Shown here piece after piece: positions 26,392 through 35,791 of a stretch of DNA of 64,000 nucleotides (the stretch's first letter is position 1; every line of letters begins with the position of its first letter). Source of the DNA: Halarcobacter anaerophilus. GTDB taxonomy: Bacteria > Campylobacterota > Campylobacteria > Campylobacterales > Arcobacteraceae. The stretch lies in contig NZ_CP041070.1 in assembly GCF_006459125.1 (NCBI RefSeq), positions 1,860,001 to 1,924,000 of the forward strand, written 5' to 3'. The notes beneath the pieces were generated by a model. It was given only the letters and a program-made list of their open reading frames with translations, ran no database searches and was not told the origin of the DNA. The position numbers and the translations under genes were made by a program.

Positions 26392-27531
26392 ATGGAATTT
26401 TCTTATCATAATCCAACAGGAATTGAATTTGGAAAAGGTAAAATAAAAGAGATTGCCAACTTAATTCCAAAAGACAACAAAGTATTAGTTGTTTATGGTG
26501 GTGGTTCAATCAAAAAAAATGGTGCTTATGACCAAGTAGCTGAAGCTTTAAAAGATCATGAATGGTTAGAATTCGGTGGAGTTGAAGTAAACCCTACTGT
26601 TGAAACGATGAATAAAGCAGCCCAAATCGTAAAAGCTGAAGGTGTTGATTTTATTTTAGCAGTCGGTGGAGGTTCTGTTATCGACGGTTCAAAATATCTT
26701 GCTGCGGCATCATTATATGACGGAGATGCATGGGATTTCTTAGACGGTACTGCAGAAGTTCAAAAAGCTTTACCTATCGGAGTTATTTTAACACTAGCTG
26801 CAACAGGTTCTGAATCAAATAACCTAACAGTTGTTTCAAGAAAAACAACTGATGAAAAAAGAATGTATTTTTCTGACCACTCTTACCCAAAATTCGCGGT
26901 ACTTGACCCGTCATTTATGGGAACATTAAGTGACAGACAATTAGGTAACGGTTTAGTTGACGCCTTTGTTCATATCTCTGAACAATATTTAACAAAAACA
27001 AATGATGTATTAGTAAATGACGGATATGCTGAAACTTTATATAAAGGTTTAGTAACACTTGCACAAAAATGGGATGAAAGAAGAACCTTATGGTGGCAAG
27101 AAAACTTAATGTATATCTGTAATCAAGCGTTAAATTTCCAATTGGCTAACGGTGTTTGCCAAGATTGGTCAACTCACTTAATCGGACATGAATTAACTGC
27201 ATTTTACAATCTAGATCACGCGAGATCACTAGCAGTTATCTTACCTCACCTTTTAAGAGAAATGATTGAAGAAAAACAAGAGAAATTAGCACAATTTGGT
27301 AAAAACGTATTTGGAATCGAAAATGACAATGAAGCTGTTATCAAAAAAATGGAAAAGTTATTTGAAAGCGTTGGATTACCTACTAAATTAACTGCATATG
27401 AAATTGATGATAAAGTAATTGAAAATGTTCACGGTGCGTTTAAATCTCACGGTTACTTAGAACTTGGAGAAAACGGAACAGTTACACTAGAAAAAGTTGC
27501 AAATATCTTAAATAGATCAATGGCAGCATAA
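26392..27531 (+). CDS. yqhD: iron/zinc-containing alcohol dehydrogenase, YqhD-like
   Basis: NADPH-dependent aldehyde reductase/alcohol dehydrogenase of 379 residues. It has the cofactor region VVYGGGSIKKNG with GGVEVNPTVETMNKA, then AVGGGSVIDGSKYLA. The metal ligands are supplied by GLVDAFVHISEQ (Asp and His) and by the histidines of HLIGHELTAFYNLDHARSLA. In E. coli YqhD detoxifies aldehydes and is activated by the AraC-type YqhC. Here an AraC-type regulator is encoded convergently, and a matching operator-like repeat precedes this gene. Confidence 0.88.
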   Translation: MEFSYHNPTGIEFGKGKIKEIANLIPKDNKVLVVYGGGSIKKNGAYDQVAEALKDHEWLEFGGVEVNPTVETMNKAAQIVKAEGVDFILAVGGGSVIDGSKYLAAASLYDGDAWDFLDGTAEVQKALPIGVILTLAATGSESNNLTVVSRKTTDEKRMYFSDHSYPKFAVLDPSFMGTLSDRQLGNGLVDAFVHISEQYLTKTNDVLVNDGYAETLYKGLVTLAQKWDERRTLWWQENLMYICNQALNFQLANGVCQDWSTHLIGHELTAFYNLDHARSLAVILPHLLREMIEEKQEKLAQFGKNVFGIENDNEAVIKKMEKLFESVGLPTKLTAYEIDDKVIENVHGAFKSHGYLELGENGTVTLEKVANILNRSMAA

Positions 27532-27559
27532 AACTCACCTTTTGTTCTCCTAAACAAAA

Positions 27560-28426
27560 CTATAAAGAGGTTTTTGCCTCTTTTGGTGAATATCCGAAAT
27601 AACTTTTAAAATCTCTGCTAAAATGTGAAGGATTGTCATATCCTAGCTCATTTGCAACATCTACTACTTTATAATCATATTTTACTAAAAACTCTTTTGC
27701 TTTTGTAAGTCTTATTTTTTTGATATATTGCAAGGGAGTATGAGAAGTGATTTTTTTAAAATGATTGTGAAAAGAAGATACACTCATATCACAAACTCTT
27801 GCAAGTGTTTCCATATCATGATTTTCATTATAGTTGTCATGAATTATTTTTAATGCTTTTGCGATTTTTGATTCAGTGTTCTCTTCCAAAAACATTTTAT
27901 GAAGCATTTTTGCATTTTTTCCTATGGCGATTCTGTAAAACAGTTCTGTTAATACACCTTTAGCCAGAATAGTCGATTCTTCTTTGGATTCTAAGATATC
28001 CAATAGTTTTGAAGTAATATCCTCAATCTCTTGTGTTACTTTATCTGCAAAAATACCGAAAGTACTGTTGTTTTTATTCTCAAAAGTTCTGGTGTTTAGT
28101 TTTTCGATAATATCATACATAATTTTTCTGTCAAGGGAGATAAGCAGACAAATAAAAGGTTCTTCTTTTGTAGCATAAGTCTCACACTCCAAAGGCAAAG
28201 TAGTAGGAACAACTAAATAATTGTCACAGTCAAAAGTGAAACTGTTGCTTGCCAAATTTGCTATTTTTTTACCTTGAAGAACTAAAATCAGACATACATC
28301 GTAAATCAAAGGACTTTTAGGCTCATAAGTTTGCGTTTTAAAAACCTTTACACTATCTAAATTTGTATCATGTACTCCATCTTCTATATATAATATTTTT
28401 CTATTTTCTATAATGCTTTTTTTCAT
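27560..28426 (-). CDS. AraC-family regulator with AraC_N domain
   Basis: A 288-residue regulator. Residues about 20-170 form the cupin-like AraC_N sensor domain of the YqhC type (LILVLQGKKIANL, NYLVVPTTLPLECETYA), and the C-terminal 100 residues hold two helix-turn-helix motifs (METLARVCDMSVSSFHNHFKKI and VVDVANELGYDNPSHFSRDFK). It probably activates the convergent YqhD-like gene in response to aldehydes, by analogy with YqhC. The gene is separated from yqhD by 28 bases, tail to tail. Confidence 0.88.
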   Translation of the reverse strand: MKKSIIENRKILYIEDGVHDTNLDSVKVFKTQTYEPKSPLIYDVCLILVLQGKKIANLASNSFTFDCDNYLVVPTTLPLECETYATKEEPFICLLISLDRKIMYDIIEKLNTRTFENKNNSTFGIFADKVTQEIEDITSKLLDILESKEESTILAKGVLTELFYRIAIGKNAKMLHKMFLEENTESKIAKALKIIHDNYNENHDMETLARVCDMSVSSFHNHFKKITSHTPLQYIKKIRLTKAKEFLVKYDYKVVDVANELGYDNPSHFSRDFKSYFGYSPKEAKTSL

Positions 28427-28532
28427 AATAAATCTCTGTTTTTATAATCGTGTAATTTTAGTACAATAATGTGGTGAAAAGGATTAAATTTTAATAATAA
28501 AAATAGAATATAAAAATCGTTAAATCTCTTTT

Positions 28533-30026
28533 TTATATGGGTAAAATAATATAAAACTTTGCCCCTTTATAAACTCTTTTTTCATACTCTATATCTTCAT
28601 TTTTTACAATAATCTCTCCTGAAAAGTGTTCATGAATAATTTTGGAACTCATATACAATCCTATACCTGTTCCCTGGCTTTTGTGTTTTGTAGTGAAATA
28701 AGGATCAAAGACTTTATCTATAATACTCTCTTCAACTCCGCCTGCATTGTCTTGGATTGTAATTATAAGTTTGTCGTTTTGTTTATAAAAAGATATTTGT
28801 ATCACTTTGTGTTCAATATTTTTTTCATTTAAAATATCTTTTGAATTATTCAGAATATTGATAAAAACTTGAGTTAATTCATTCATTATTCCATCTATAA
28901 ACAATTCCCCTTTTGATTTTGTAATATCAAGATTAATATCATTGTTTTTTAAAGAAGCAGAAACTATCTCTACGGCTTTGTTAAAACAGTTTTGAATACT
29001 AAAATGTTCTTTTTGAGGATTTACTTTCATAAAGTTTCTAAAATCATCAATCGTATTACTTAAATAATTTGCATACTTCATTACACTGTCTGCCGTATCG
29101 CTTATATCTTTATCTTCAAGCAAGTCTAACTCTTTTTTTAATTTCAGACTGCTTAATTGAATAGTAATAGCATTTAAAGGTTGTCTCCATTGATGAGCAA
29201 TATTATTTAACATCTCTCCTATAATTGCCATTCTTGTTTGATGTTTAAGAAGTAAATCCTGCTCATAATTTTTTTCTAGCTGGGATTTGAGTTTTTCAAA
29301 CAACTTTTTCTCTTTTTCATTTGAAAGTTTTAAATTCTCGATATTTTTTTCAATATTTATTGCCATAAGATTAAAAGATTCTTGTAATTGCAAAGTCTCT
29401 TTGCTGTCTCCTAAATCAATTCTTTGAGAATAATCGCCAAGGGCAATAGCATTTGCAGTGTGAGTTAATTTAACTAAATTTTTTATTATCCATTTACTAA
29501 CTGTTATTAATAAAAAAGCAGAAAGCAGCAGTTCAATTAAAGCAATAATTATACTTCGTATAATCATCTCCTCTTTTGCTTGAATATAGAATTTTGTAGA
29601 CAAGCCTAAATAAACTTTTCCTAAAGTTTGTGAAAAAAGAGTTATAGGAATACTTGTATCAAACCGTTCATCTTCTAAAGAGTTTTCACTAAAAGGATCA
29701 AACTCAACTGTAGGCAAATTTTTACAATCACTCCAGCCAACAGAAGAGATACAATTATTTTGATTATCTACAACAACCATATAATCAATAGTCGATATAG
29801 CTTTCGTCTCTTTTAAAATTGCATCAATAGTTGCATAATCCATTTGAGCAATAGGTGCAACAAGGGCACTTTGCAATAATATTTTCTGTTCATCAAGTCT
29901 GATATAAGTCTGAGTAGATAAATTGTTTTTTAATTGATCTACGTTTTTTATTACCATCAAGGTAAGCATAAGACTCTCTATTAATAAACTTGCAATTACC
30001 CATTTCCAAGCTAGTGATATCTTCAT
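28533..30026 (-). CDS. membrane sensor histidine kinase
   Basis: A 497-residue kinase with two membrane helices (about 8-28 and 157-178), a periplasmic domain between them, a HAMP linker (about 180-235), a coiled coil, then the kinase core. The phospho-acceptor H is in NIAHQWRQPLNAI. The ATPase part shows the N box INILNNSKDIL, DNAGGV and GTGIGLYMSS. No response regulator lies beside it. It starts at the base next to the stop of the periplasmic binding protein gene, so the two are cotranscribed and probably form one sensory unit. Confidence 0.9.
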   Translation of the reverse strand: MKISLAWKWVIASLLIESLMLTLMVIKNVDQLKNNLSTQTYIRLDEQKILLQSALVAPIAQMDYATIDAILKETKAISTIDYMVVVDNQNNCISSVGWSDCKNLPTVEFDPFSENSLEDERFDTSIPITLFSQTLGKVYLGLSTKFYIQAKEEMIIRSIIIALIELLLSAFLLITVSKWIIKNLVKLTHTANAIALGDYSQRIDLGDSKETLQLQESFNLMAINIEKNIENLKLSNEKEKKLFEKLKSQLEKNYEQDLLLKHQTRMAIIGEMLNNIAHQWRQPLNAITIQLSSLKLKKELDLLEDKDISDTADSVMKYANYLSNTIDDFRNFMKVNPQKEHFSIQNCFNKAVEIVSASLKNNDINLDITKSKGELFIDGIMNELTQVFINILNNSKDILNEKNIEHKVIQISFYKQNDKLIITIQDNAGGVEESIIDKVFDPYFTTKHKSQGTGIGLYMSSKIIHEHFSGEIIVKNEDIEYEKRVYKGAKFYIILPI

Positions 30027-30848
30027 TTAGTTATACAGCCTTTTCATAGTTTTATCTACTATTTCATCAAGATTATCCAAATCTTTCGGAGATATTTTTT
30101 TAAACCCTTCAAGTTTTGTAATCTCTAAATGATGTTTTCCTTCAACAGATTTTGAAAAAGCTTCCAAAGCTTTTTGCCACTGTTTTAAAGTAATTTTATT
30201 TTTGTCTTTTGCCAGATATATTCTACTTGGCTTTGGTTCACTTTTGTAAATCACATGAACCAAAGCTTTATTTTTTTTATTTATCAGTTTTAAATAGTTG
30301 GGCAATGACATTATTATCATATCTGCATGATTGTTCATAAGTATAGATATTGCACTATCTGTCGCGCTTGTATAAGTATATTCTACTTTTTCTTTCTCTT
30401 TAAATCCTTGTTTTGACAACCACTCCTGCGCATCAAGAGTAGGAAAAGAGACAGGATCCAAACCGACTACATGCAAAGGAAACTTATCTTTTTTTAAAAT
30501 ATTTTTATCTTTTGACAAAATAATAGTCGATAAACCCTTTTTATAAGTCATAATTGGAGTATAACCACCTAATCTTTGAGCAAGAACAGCTAGATTTGGA
30601 GAAGTTAAGATTAGATCATAAAAAGTTCCTTTGTCTGAACGTTTTGTAAACTCGCTAAAATTTTTGGCTGTTAAAATTTCTACAGATCTGTGAAAAAACT
30701 TCTCTAAAAAAAGTCTTAAATCTTGATGTGATTCTAAAATAACCCTAGTTGACGAATGAGGTGCAATTCCAATGGTAATAGGATTTTTTTCTGCACTTAA
30801 ACAATTTGTTGCAAACAAAATTGATAGAAATAATAATTTTATTTTCAT
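30027..30848 (-). CDS. PhnD-like periplasmic binding protein
   Basis: A 273-residue phosphate/phosphonate-type (PhnD) substrate-binding protein with a signal peptide ending near CLSAE. Family features are ITIGIAPHSSTRVI, DLILTSPNLAVLAQ, then VVGLDPVSFPTLDAQEWL and ISILMNNHADMIIMS. No ABC transporter genes accompany it; instead a histidine kinase follows with no gap, so it most likely presents a ligand to that kinase. TtrS-type kinases carry the same fold within one chain. The ligand is unknown. Confidence 0.85.
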   Translation of the reverse strand: MKIKLLFLSILFATNCLSAEKNPITIGIAPHSSTRVILESHQDLRLFLEKFFHRSVEILTAKNFSEFTKRSDKGTFYDLILTSPNLAVLAQRLGGYTPIMTYKKGLSTIILSKDKNILKKDKFPLHVVGLDPVSFPTLDAQEWLSKQGFKEKEKVEYTYTSATDSAISILMNNHADMIIMSLPNYLKLINKKNKALVHVIYKSEPKPSRIYLAKDKNKITLKQWQKALEAFSKSVEGKHHLEITKLEGFKKISPKDLDNLDEIVDKTMKRLYN

Positions 30849-31278
30849 ATTATTTTATTTCCCTAATTAAAAAATATATTTAATTATATCAAAGAAAAAA
30901 GCCATTTTCTATAAAATATAACTTTTTTGATTAAATTATTATATCTAGGATTGTAAGAAGTGAACAAACTTTATGAGCATTTAAAAATCTTGATATTAAA
31001 AAAGAAGTCTTTCTCATATATACTCTTTTTCTTTTTTATCATAGCCAATGGAAAAAATTAAGAGACATGACTTTGTTATATCTTCTTTATTAGAAAAATT
31101 TATGAACTATTTAAATAATCATCGTTTTCTTCCCATAATTTTTCAAAGACTAATTTTCTATATTAACTGTTTTATCAAGCATATAATAATATTCAAGAAT
31201 TAGAAAGACTTTTATTGACTTCTTAACTATGTAATCTAATTTGAACTGATATGTCTATAATCTAAAAGCCTTCCCTTT
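30849..31278. other. intergenic stretch with possible gene remnants, left edge of the defence island
   Basis: There is no intact gene. A plus-strand GTG at 30960 opens 33 codons (MNKLYEHLKILILKKK...) with a hydrophobic tail and then stops. A minus-strand frame around 31095-31150 ends RKLVFEKLWEENDDYLNSS, which looks like a protein C-terminus without an upstream part. Both may be debris from insertion of the neighbouring defence genes. Confidence 0.35.
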
Positions 31279-33258
31279 TTAATTTATAAATCCTCTATTT
31301 CTCCATCGTCTACCATTAACTAAATTTTCAAAATCTTCATTTTCTAAATCTAAATGATCTGCATGATCTATAATTATTATCTGAGGTTCAATACCTGTTT
31401 CTTTTTGTGTATTTTTACAATATGATACAAATTGATTAAAAATATTTGTTACAGCTTCCATATCTTCGTCAAGATTACTATTCACATCTCCTTTTTTCTC
31501 TTCTATTTTTTGAGCACTAAACTCATCTTCATTATCTTTTATAGTAGTTGGGAAATATACTTGTGTAGGTTGATCTAAAAATAAAATCTGAGGGACTAAA
31601 GAGTCTCTACCTCTTAAAGAAAAAAACTTATGTATAGCTAGAAATAAAGTTAAATGACTGTATAACCAATTGGCACCACTTCCCATAGACCTTAAATATA
31701 CTTTACTCCCATCTTCTTTTTCATGCCATAAATCAAAACTATCTAATGAAAATCTTAAATTTATAGGTTTATAGGATTTTTCAAAATAAAAGTTTTTACC
31801 AATTTCTTTCATTTCATTATTAATATAGGTTTCTGTCTCTTGAATTTTTTTATCAATATCAAATTTAGATTTCAAAGAAGTTTTAAAACCTTTAATATCT
31901 TTTTTCACTTCTTTTATATCTTTTTCAAGGCTATTATCTCTTTTATTAAGTAAACTTTCAAGTAGGTTTTCTATTTTTAATTTAGCTTTTAATGTTTGCT
32001 CATTTAGACTTTTATTTTTTGCTAAATTTTCTGTAATCTTTTCTAAAGTTTCCATTTCTTTTTTTTTATTCTTTAAGTTATTGTCTATTTCAGCAATTTT
32101 TCTTTTAACTTCATTTTTATCACTTTCAAAAGAATCAAGGAGATAAGGAGATTTTTTGAGTTCATCATTTAGCCAATTTATAGCTTCTTCTAACTGATTA
32201 GCTTCACTCATTGTACTTTTTGATTTTTCATTACAAAATGGACATTTTGAGGAATGAATAATAGCTTTAATTGTATTTTTATTATTGGCTAATTCTTCTT
32301 TATATTGTTTAGCATATTTTGTTGATGAATCAATATTTCTGTATTTATAAACTAGTTTTCTTTTTTCTGATAAAAGTTTGTTATACTCCTCTTTTAGTAA
32401 CAATAATTTTTCGATTGAATTATCACTATCTTCTTTTATTAATATACTTTTAGCATCAAGTTTATCAAGATAGTTAGCAGGATTTGAAAGAATAATAGTA
32501 GCATTTTCTTCTAAAAGTTTGGTTCCACTAATTGTTTCATATTCTTCTAAAAGTATATTAAGTCTTCTAGCATTAAAATCTCTTTGATAATTTATACTTT
32601 CTTGTTCTTTTTCAAATTTTTTTAATTTTCTTTCACTATCAGCTAAATTTTGTTTTAATATATAGTATTCTTGTGTTACAAAACCAGCAAAAATTTTAAA
32701 TTGATCAATCGTTTGTTCTCTTCTCTCTTTTTGATCAAATCTATAGAATAGTGAATGTTTATTTGCAATTAAATTTTGGTGTTGTAATAAATAAGGGATA
32801 AAATTTCTAATTGAAGGTCGCCCTTTTTTTCTTGTATACTGTAAAACTTCTTTATCTTCATCAATGTCATTTATATCAAGTCCAAAGTAATGTCCTAAAT
32901 TCACATTAAAATCACTAGTAAAATACTTCGATTCAAAATATTCTTTATTTAGAAACTCAATATCTGGTAATTGCTGCTCCTCTTTTAAAAATATTTTTGT
33001 ACTATCTTCCATTCTTCCTAAAACTAAAAATACCTCTTTAATAGATAAAACAATAAAGTATATATCTGCTTTATCTGTAATCTCTCCTGATGGGATATTG
33101 AACTCACTGCTTCCCATACAATAATCAAATATTTCAATCATTGCGCTTTTACCTGTTGAAGATCTTCCTGTTATAACATTTACACCTTTTGTAAATTCAA
33201 CACTATGAATATTGTTATTCTTGTCAACTACACCAATATGTTTTACATAACTTTTCAT
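31279..33258 (-). CDS. ABC three-component system ATPase (DUF3732)
   Basis: SMC/Rad50-like ABC ATPase of 659 residues, the ATPase of ABC three-component (ABC-3C) conflict systems. Walker A is GRSSTGKS at 31-38. Long coiled coils surround a CPFC pair at 339-342 like a zinc hook. The signature-like GSGAN follows, then Walker B LFLDQPTQ at 559-566 and the switch histidine region IIIDHADH at 628-635. By family knowledge it senses invading nucleic acid or protein and licenses the effector. Its ATG overlaps the stop of the middle component by four bases. Confidence 0.88.
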   Translation of the reverse strand: MKSYVKHIGVVDKNNNIHSVEFTKGVNVITGRSSTGKSAMIEIFDYCMGSSEFNIPSGEITDKADIYFIVLSIKEVFLVLGRMEDSTKIFLKEEQQLPDIEFLNKEYFESKYFTSDFNVNLGHYFGLDINDIDEDKEVLQYTRKKGRPSIRNFIPYLLQHQNLIANKHSLFYRFDQKERREQTIDQFKIFAGFVTQEYYILKQNLADSERKLKKFEKEQESINYQRDFNARRLNILLEEYETISGTKLLEENATIILSNPANYLDKLDAKSILIKEDSDNSIEKLLLLKEEYNKLLSEKRKLVYKYRNIDSSTKYAKQYKEELANNKNTIKAIIHSSKCPFCNEKSKSTMSEANQLEEAINWLNDELKKSPYLLDSFESDKNEVKRKIAEIDNNLKNKKKEMETLEKITENLAKNKSLNEQTLKAKLKIENLLESLLNKRDNSLEKDIKEVKKDIKGFKTSLKSKFDIDKKIQETETYINNEMKEIGKNFYFEKSYKPINLRFSLDSFDLWHEKEDGSKVYLRSMGSGANWLYSHLTLFLAIHKFFSLRGRDSLVPQILFLDQPTQVYFPTTIKDNEDEFSAQKIEEKKGDVNSNLDEDMEAVTNIFNQFVSYCKNTQKETGIEPQIIIIDHADHLDLENEDFENLVNGRRWRNRGFIN

Positions 33259-33734
33259 AATTCTTTTACCCCTAATTGTCTATAAATAGATATAACATCT
33301 AATTCTTTAAAAATATTACATAGTTTAGAGGATGCTTTAAAAGCATCACTCAAACTTACCATATTATTTTCTTGTTCTTCTATTACTACTATAGATAAAT
33401 CATCTTCTAATTTCAACCATTTATTCTCAATAGCATATAAAATACATTGATTAGTAATTTCTTTGTACTCTTGAACTCTTTTTTGAAGTCCGTAAACATT
33501 CTCTCTTTTTTCTTTTTTATTACTATCTAGGAAGCTAAATATACTACTTGTTTTTTTAGATGTTTTAATTTTTTTCTGGCTTGTTTTATATAAAATTAAA
33601 GGTAATACTAAATATGACAATAATAAATTTTTAGAAGTTGGTTTTAAATTTTTGTAAAAAACTAAAAATAGTGGTGTTAATACAAAAATATTGTTATTGA
33701 TTTTATGAATACTGTCTACATATTTACTCATCAC
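33255..33734 (-). CDS. ABC three-component system middle component
   Basis: A 159-residue protein typical of ABC-3C middle components: a short N-terminal helix, the hydrophobic segment LLLSYLVLPLILYK, a basic linker, then a winged-helix-like C-terminal part. It links the effector to the ATPase. The start overlaps the effector gene by 11 bases and the stop overlaps the ATPase start by four, so stoichiometric co-translation is likely. Confidence 0.8.
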   Translation of the reverse strand: MMSKYVDSIHKINNNIFVLTPLFLVFYKNLKPTSKNLLLSYLVLPLILYKTSQKKIKTSKKTSSIFSFLDSNKKEKRENVYGLQKRVQEYKEITNQCILYAIENKWLKLEDDLSIVVIEEQENNMVSLSDAFKASSKLCNIFKELDVISIYRQLGVKEL

Positions 33735-34857
33735 TTACCTCCAATTTCCAAACGAGTTTATTTGGATTTTCCTCATCATTTGCAATTTCATGTAAAAGAC
33801 CATTACGATATTTTTTAGGAGTATAATTATAATTATAAAAGTCGGGTGAGTTTTCACCAGTTACATCATCATATAAATCTTTAGATTTATCAATACAATT
33901 AGAAGAGTTAGCACTTCTCAAAGCTTTTCTACGTTTACTTTCAAAAGTTCTAAAAATTTCATCTTCATAAGAATCATATTCTTTCTTTGATATTTCAAAA
34001 TTTTTTAACTCTTCATTAAGTATTCTTCTTGCATAAATAAAATCACTAATCACATCACTTTTAACTTCTTTATATTCTATATCTTCTATTTTATTAACAA
34101 AGGAGTAAGATTGATGAGTAGATAGGTCCTTTTCTGTTATAGGATTCATTTCAACTTTGGGGAATACTTTAGTTGTGGAAGTATATGTTTCTATTAAAGA
34201 AGTTGTTTTTTGTCTAAAATCTTTATTTTTTATTTCCCATCCACCTGATGTAATTTCTGGTTTAATGATATAGCCTACAAGGGAGTCTATATATTCATCT
34301 CTTTTAGCTTCAATTATCCCGTCAGTCCTTGTTTCTATAAATTTATCATACAAAACTTCATCATTATCAACTCCACTTTCTATAATAAAAATATCTAAAA
34401 TTTCTAATAACTTATCATTCTTATTAGCATCTAATACTCTATCTAGTAACATCTGAGTTTTTTTTGCTTTTTTTAGCTGATGATTATACTCATCGGCAAT
34501 AGAATTTAAGATTTCTAGTTTTTGATTTTTATCTTTAATGTTCCATTCAATAAATTTTGAATTAGGACTAATAGTTTGAGTAGTTAATAAAATAAAACTA
34601 TGATAATAAGATATATTAAACCCATCATCTAGCCAGTTTTTCATTGTTTTCCAAATATTATGATCTAAGTCTGTTAAATCTTTTTGATAATCTTTAACTT
34701 CTATTTGCACACCGTCAGAATTTGTAACATCACCATATTTCTCGATCCAAATGGATTCATCATTTTGCATTTCAAAACACTTTTCCAATGCAACTAAAAA
34801 CTGATAAATAATAGGTTTAAATGTCTTTGTTGAATCATGATTTAATTTACCACTCAT
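33724..34857 (-). CDS. ABC three-component system effector with nuclease-like N-terminus
   Basis: A 377-residue protein. The N-terminal 120 residues fit a PD-(D/E)xK nuclease fold: helix, then D43 in YGDV, then E53-x-K55 in VQIEVKDY, as in DUF4297/Cap4-type DNases. LTDLDHNIWKTMKNWL follows. The C-terminal part (about 240-377) is the ABC-3C docking domain that binds the middle component. The expected role is DNA cleavage when the ATPase is triggered. It starts 34 bases after the full-length stop of kwaB. Confidence 0.72.
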   Translation of the reverse strand: MSGKLNHDSTKTFKPIIYQFLVALEKCFEMQNDESIWIEKYGDVTNSDGVQIEVKDYQKDLTDLDHNIWKTMKNWLDDGFNISYYHSFILLTTQTISPNSKFIEWNIKDKNQKLEILNSIADEYNHQLKKAKKTQMLLDRVLDANKNDKLLEILDIFIIESGVDNDEVLYDKFIETRTDGIIEAKRDEYIDSLVGYIIKPEITSGGWEIKNKDFRQKTTSLIETYTSTTKVFPKVEMNPITEKDLSTHQSYSFVNKIEDIEYKEVKSDVISDFIYARRILNEELKNFEISKKEYDSYEDEIFRTFESKRRKALRSANSSNCIDKSKDLYDDVTGENSPDFYNYNYTPKKYRNGLLHEIANDEENPNKLVWKLEVSDE

Positions 34858-34891
34858 GTATTACAGCCCACCTAAATATATAAAGATTTAA

Positions 34892-35791
34892 TTATAATTC
34901 TTTTGAAGAATTACTTTCTAATTTTCTACCAGTTATTTCACCCTGATAAAAATTTTCAAAAATAATTTTTAATAAAGATGTAATATCTTTATTAGTTTTT
35001 AAAATATACTTACCATCTGATCTATAAAGTGACAATTCATCTTTATATTTTCTAATATAACTATTCACTTTTCTTGTTTATGATAATACTTCTTTAACCA
35101 TTCCATTATCTAATGCAAATTTTAATTTTTTTAAGTTTGTTGTTTGCAATTTTAGTTTTGAATCGTCAATCTCGAAATTTTCATGAGAATTAACTTCTTC
35201 AATAAATGTTCCTTGTTCTTCATCTGAAGCTTCTTGGTAAAGTTCTATAAAACTATCATCAATTTTCTTTAGATAATTAAAATGTTTGAAATATATCTTT
35301 TTTTCATTTTCATCTATAAAAATATCAATTTGATCTTTAAATTCTAAAACATTTTTTTCATGTTTGTATTCAATATGACCATCAAATATTTTTAAATAAT
35401 TTTTCGATTTTATAAAATATTTTGGCGTTATTGCTTGAATATTAACTTTATATTTATTATTAATTTTTTTACCATAAATTAAAAGTTCTATTTTGTCAAG
35501 ATTAACTTGAATTAGCGTAGCAATTTCAGCTGTAGAGTCTAATGTATTAAAGTATCTTTGAATTGAGTTTAATATACCTCCTTCACTTTGAGAATAATCT
35601 AAGAAATAATATTTTTCTGCTTCTAATTTGTGATCAGGTCTAACCATTGTATAATCAACTGAGTCACTAAAATCAAGTTCAGTATCAAAAAAAACTTCAT
35701 TATCTTGTTTAATCTGAGTGAACTCACTATCTCTATCAAAGATTTTATTAAAACCACTATTATTTTTTAATTGCCCTATAAAATGCCCCAT
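34892..35791 (-). pseudogene. kwaB: kwaB (DUF4868), interrupted by an in-frame TAA
   Basis: The frame starts at 35791 and encodes 237 residues, ending KLKFALDNGMVKEVLS at a TAA (35078-35080). The same frame continues without any frameshift for 61 further codons (TRKVNSYIRKYKDELSLYRS...) to a TAA at 34892. The part after the stop has the expected DUF4868 C-terminal pattern (dgkYilkT...L..if...GEITGRKLES). A full product would be about 299 residues, close to the usual KwaB length. One base change in the stop (for example to CAA, AAA or GAA) would restore it. KwaB is the cytoplasmic DNA-binding partner of KwaA in the Kiwa anti-phage system. Confidence 0.65.
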
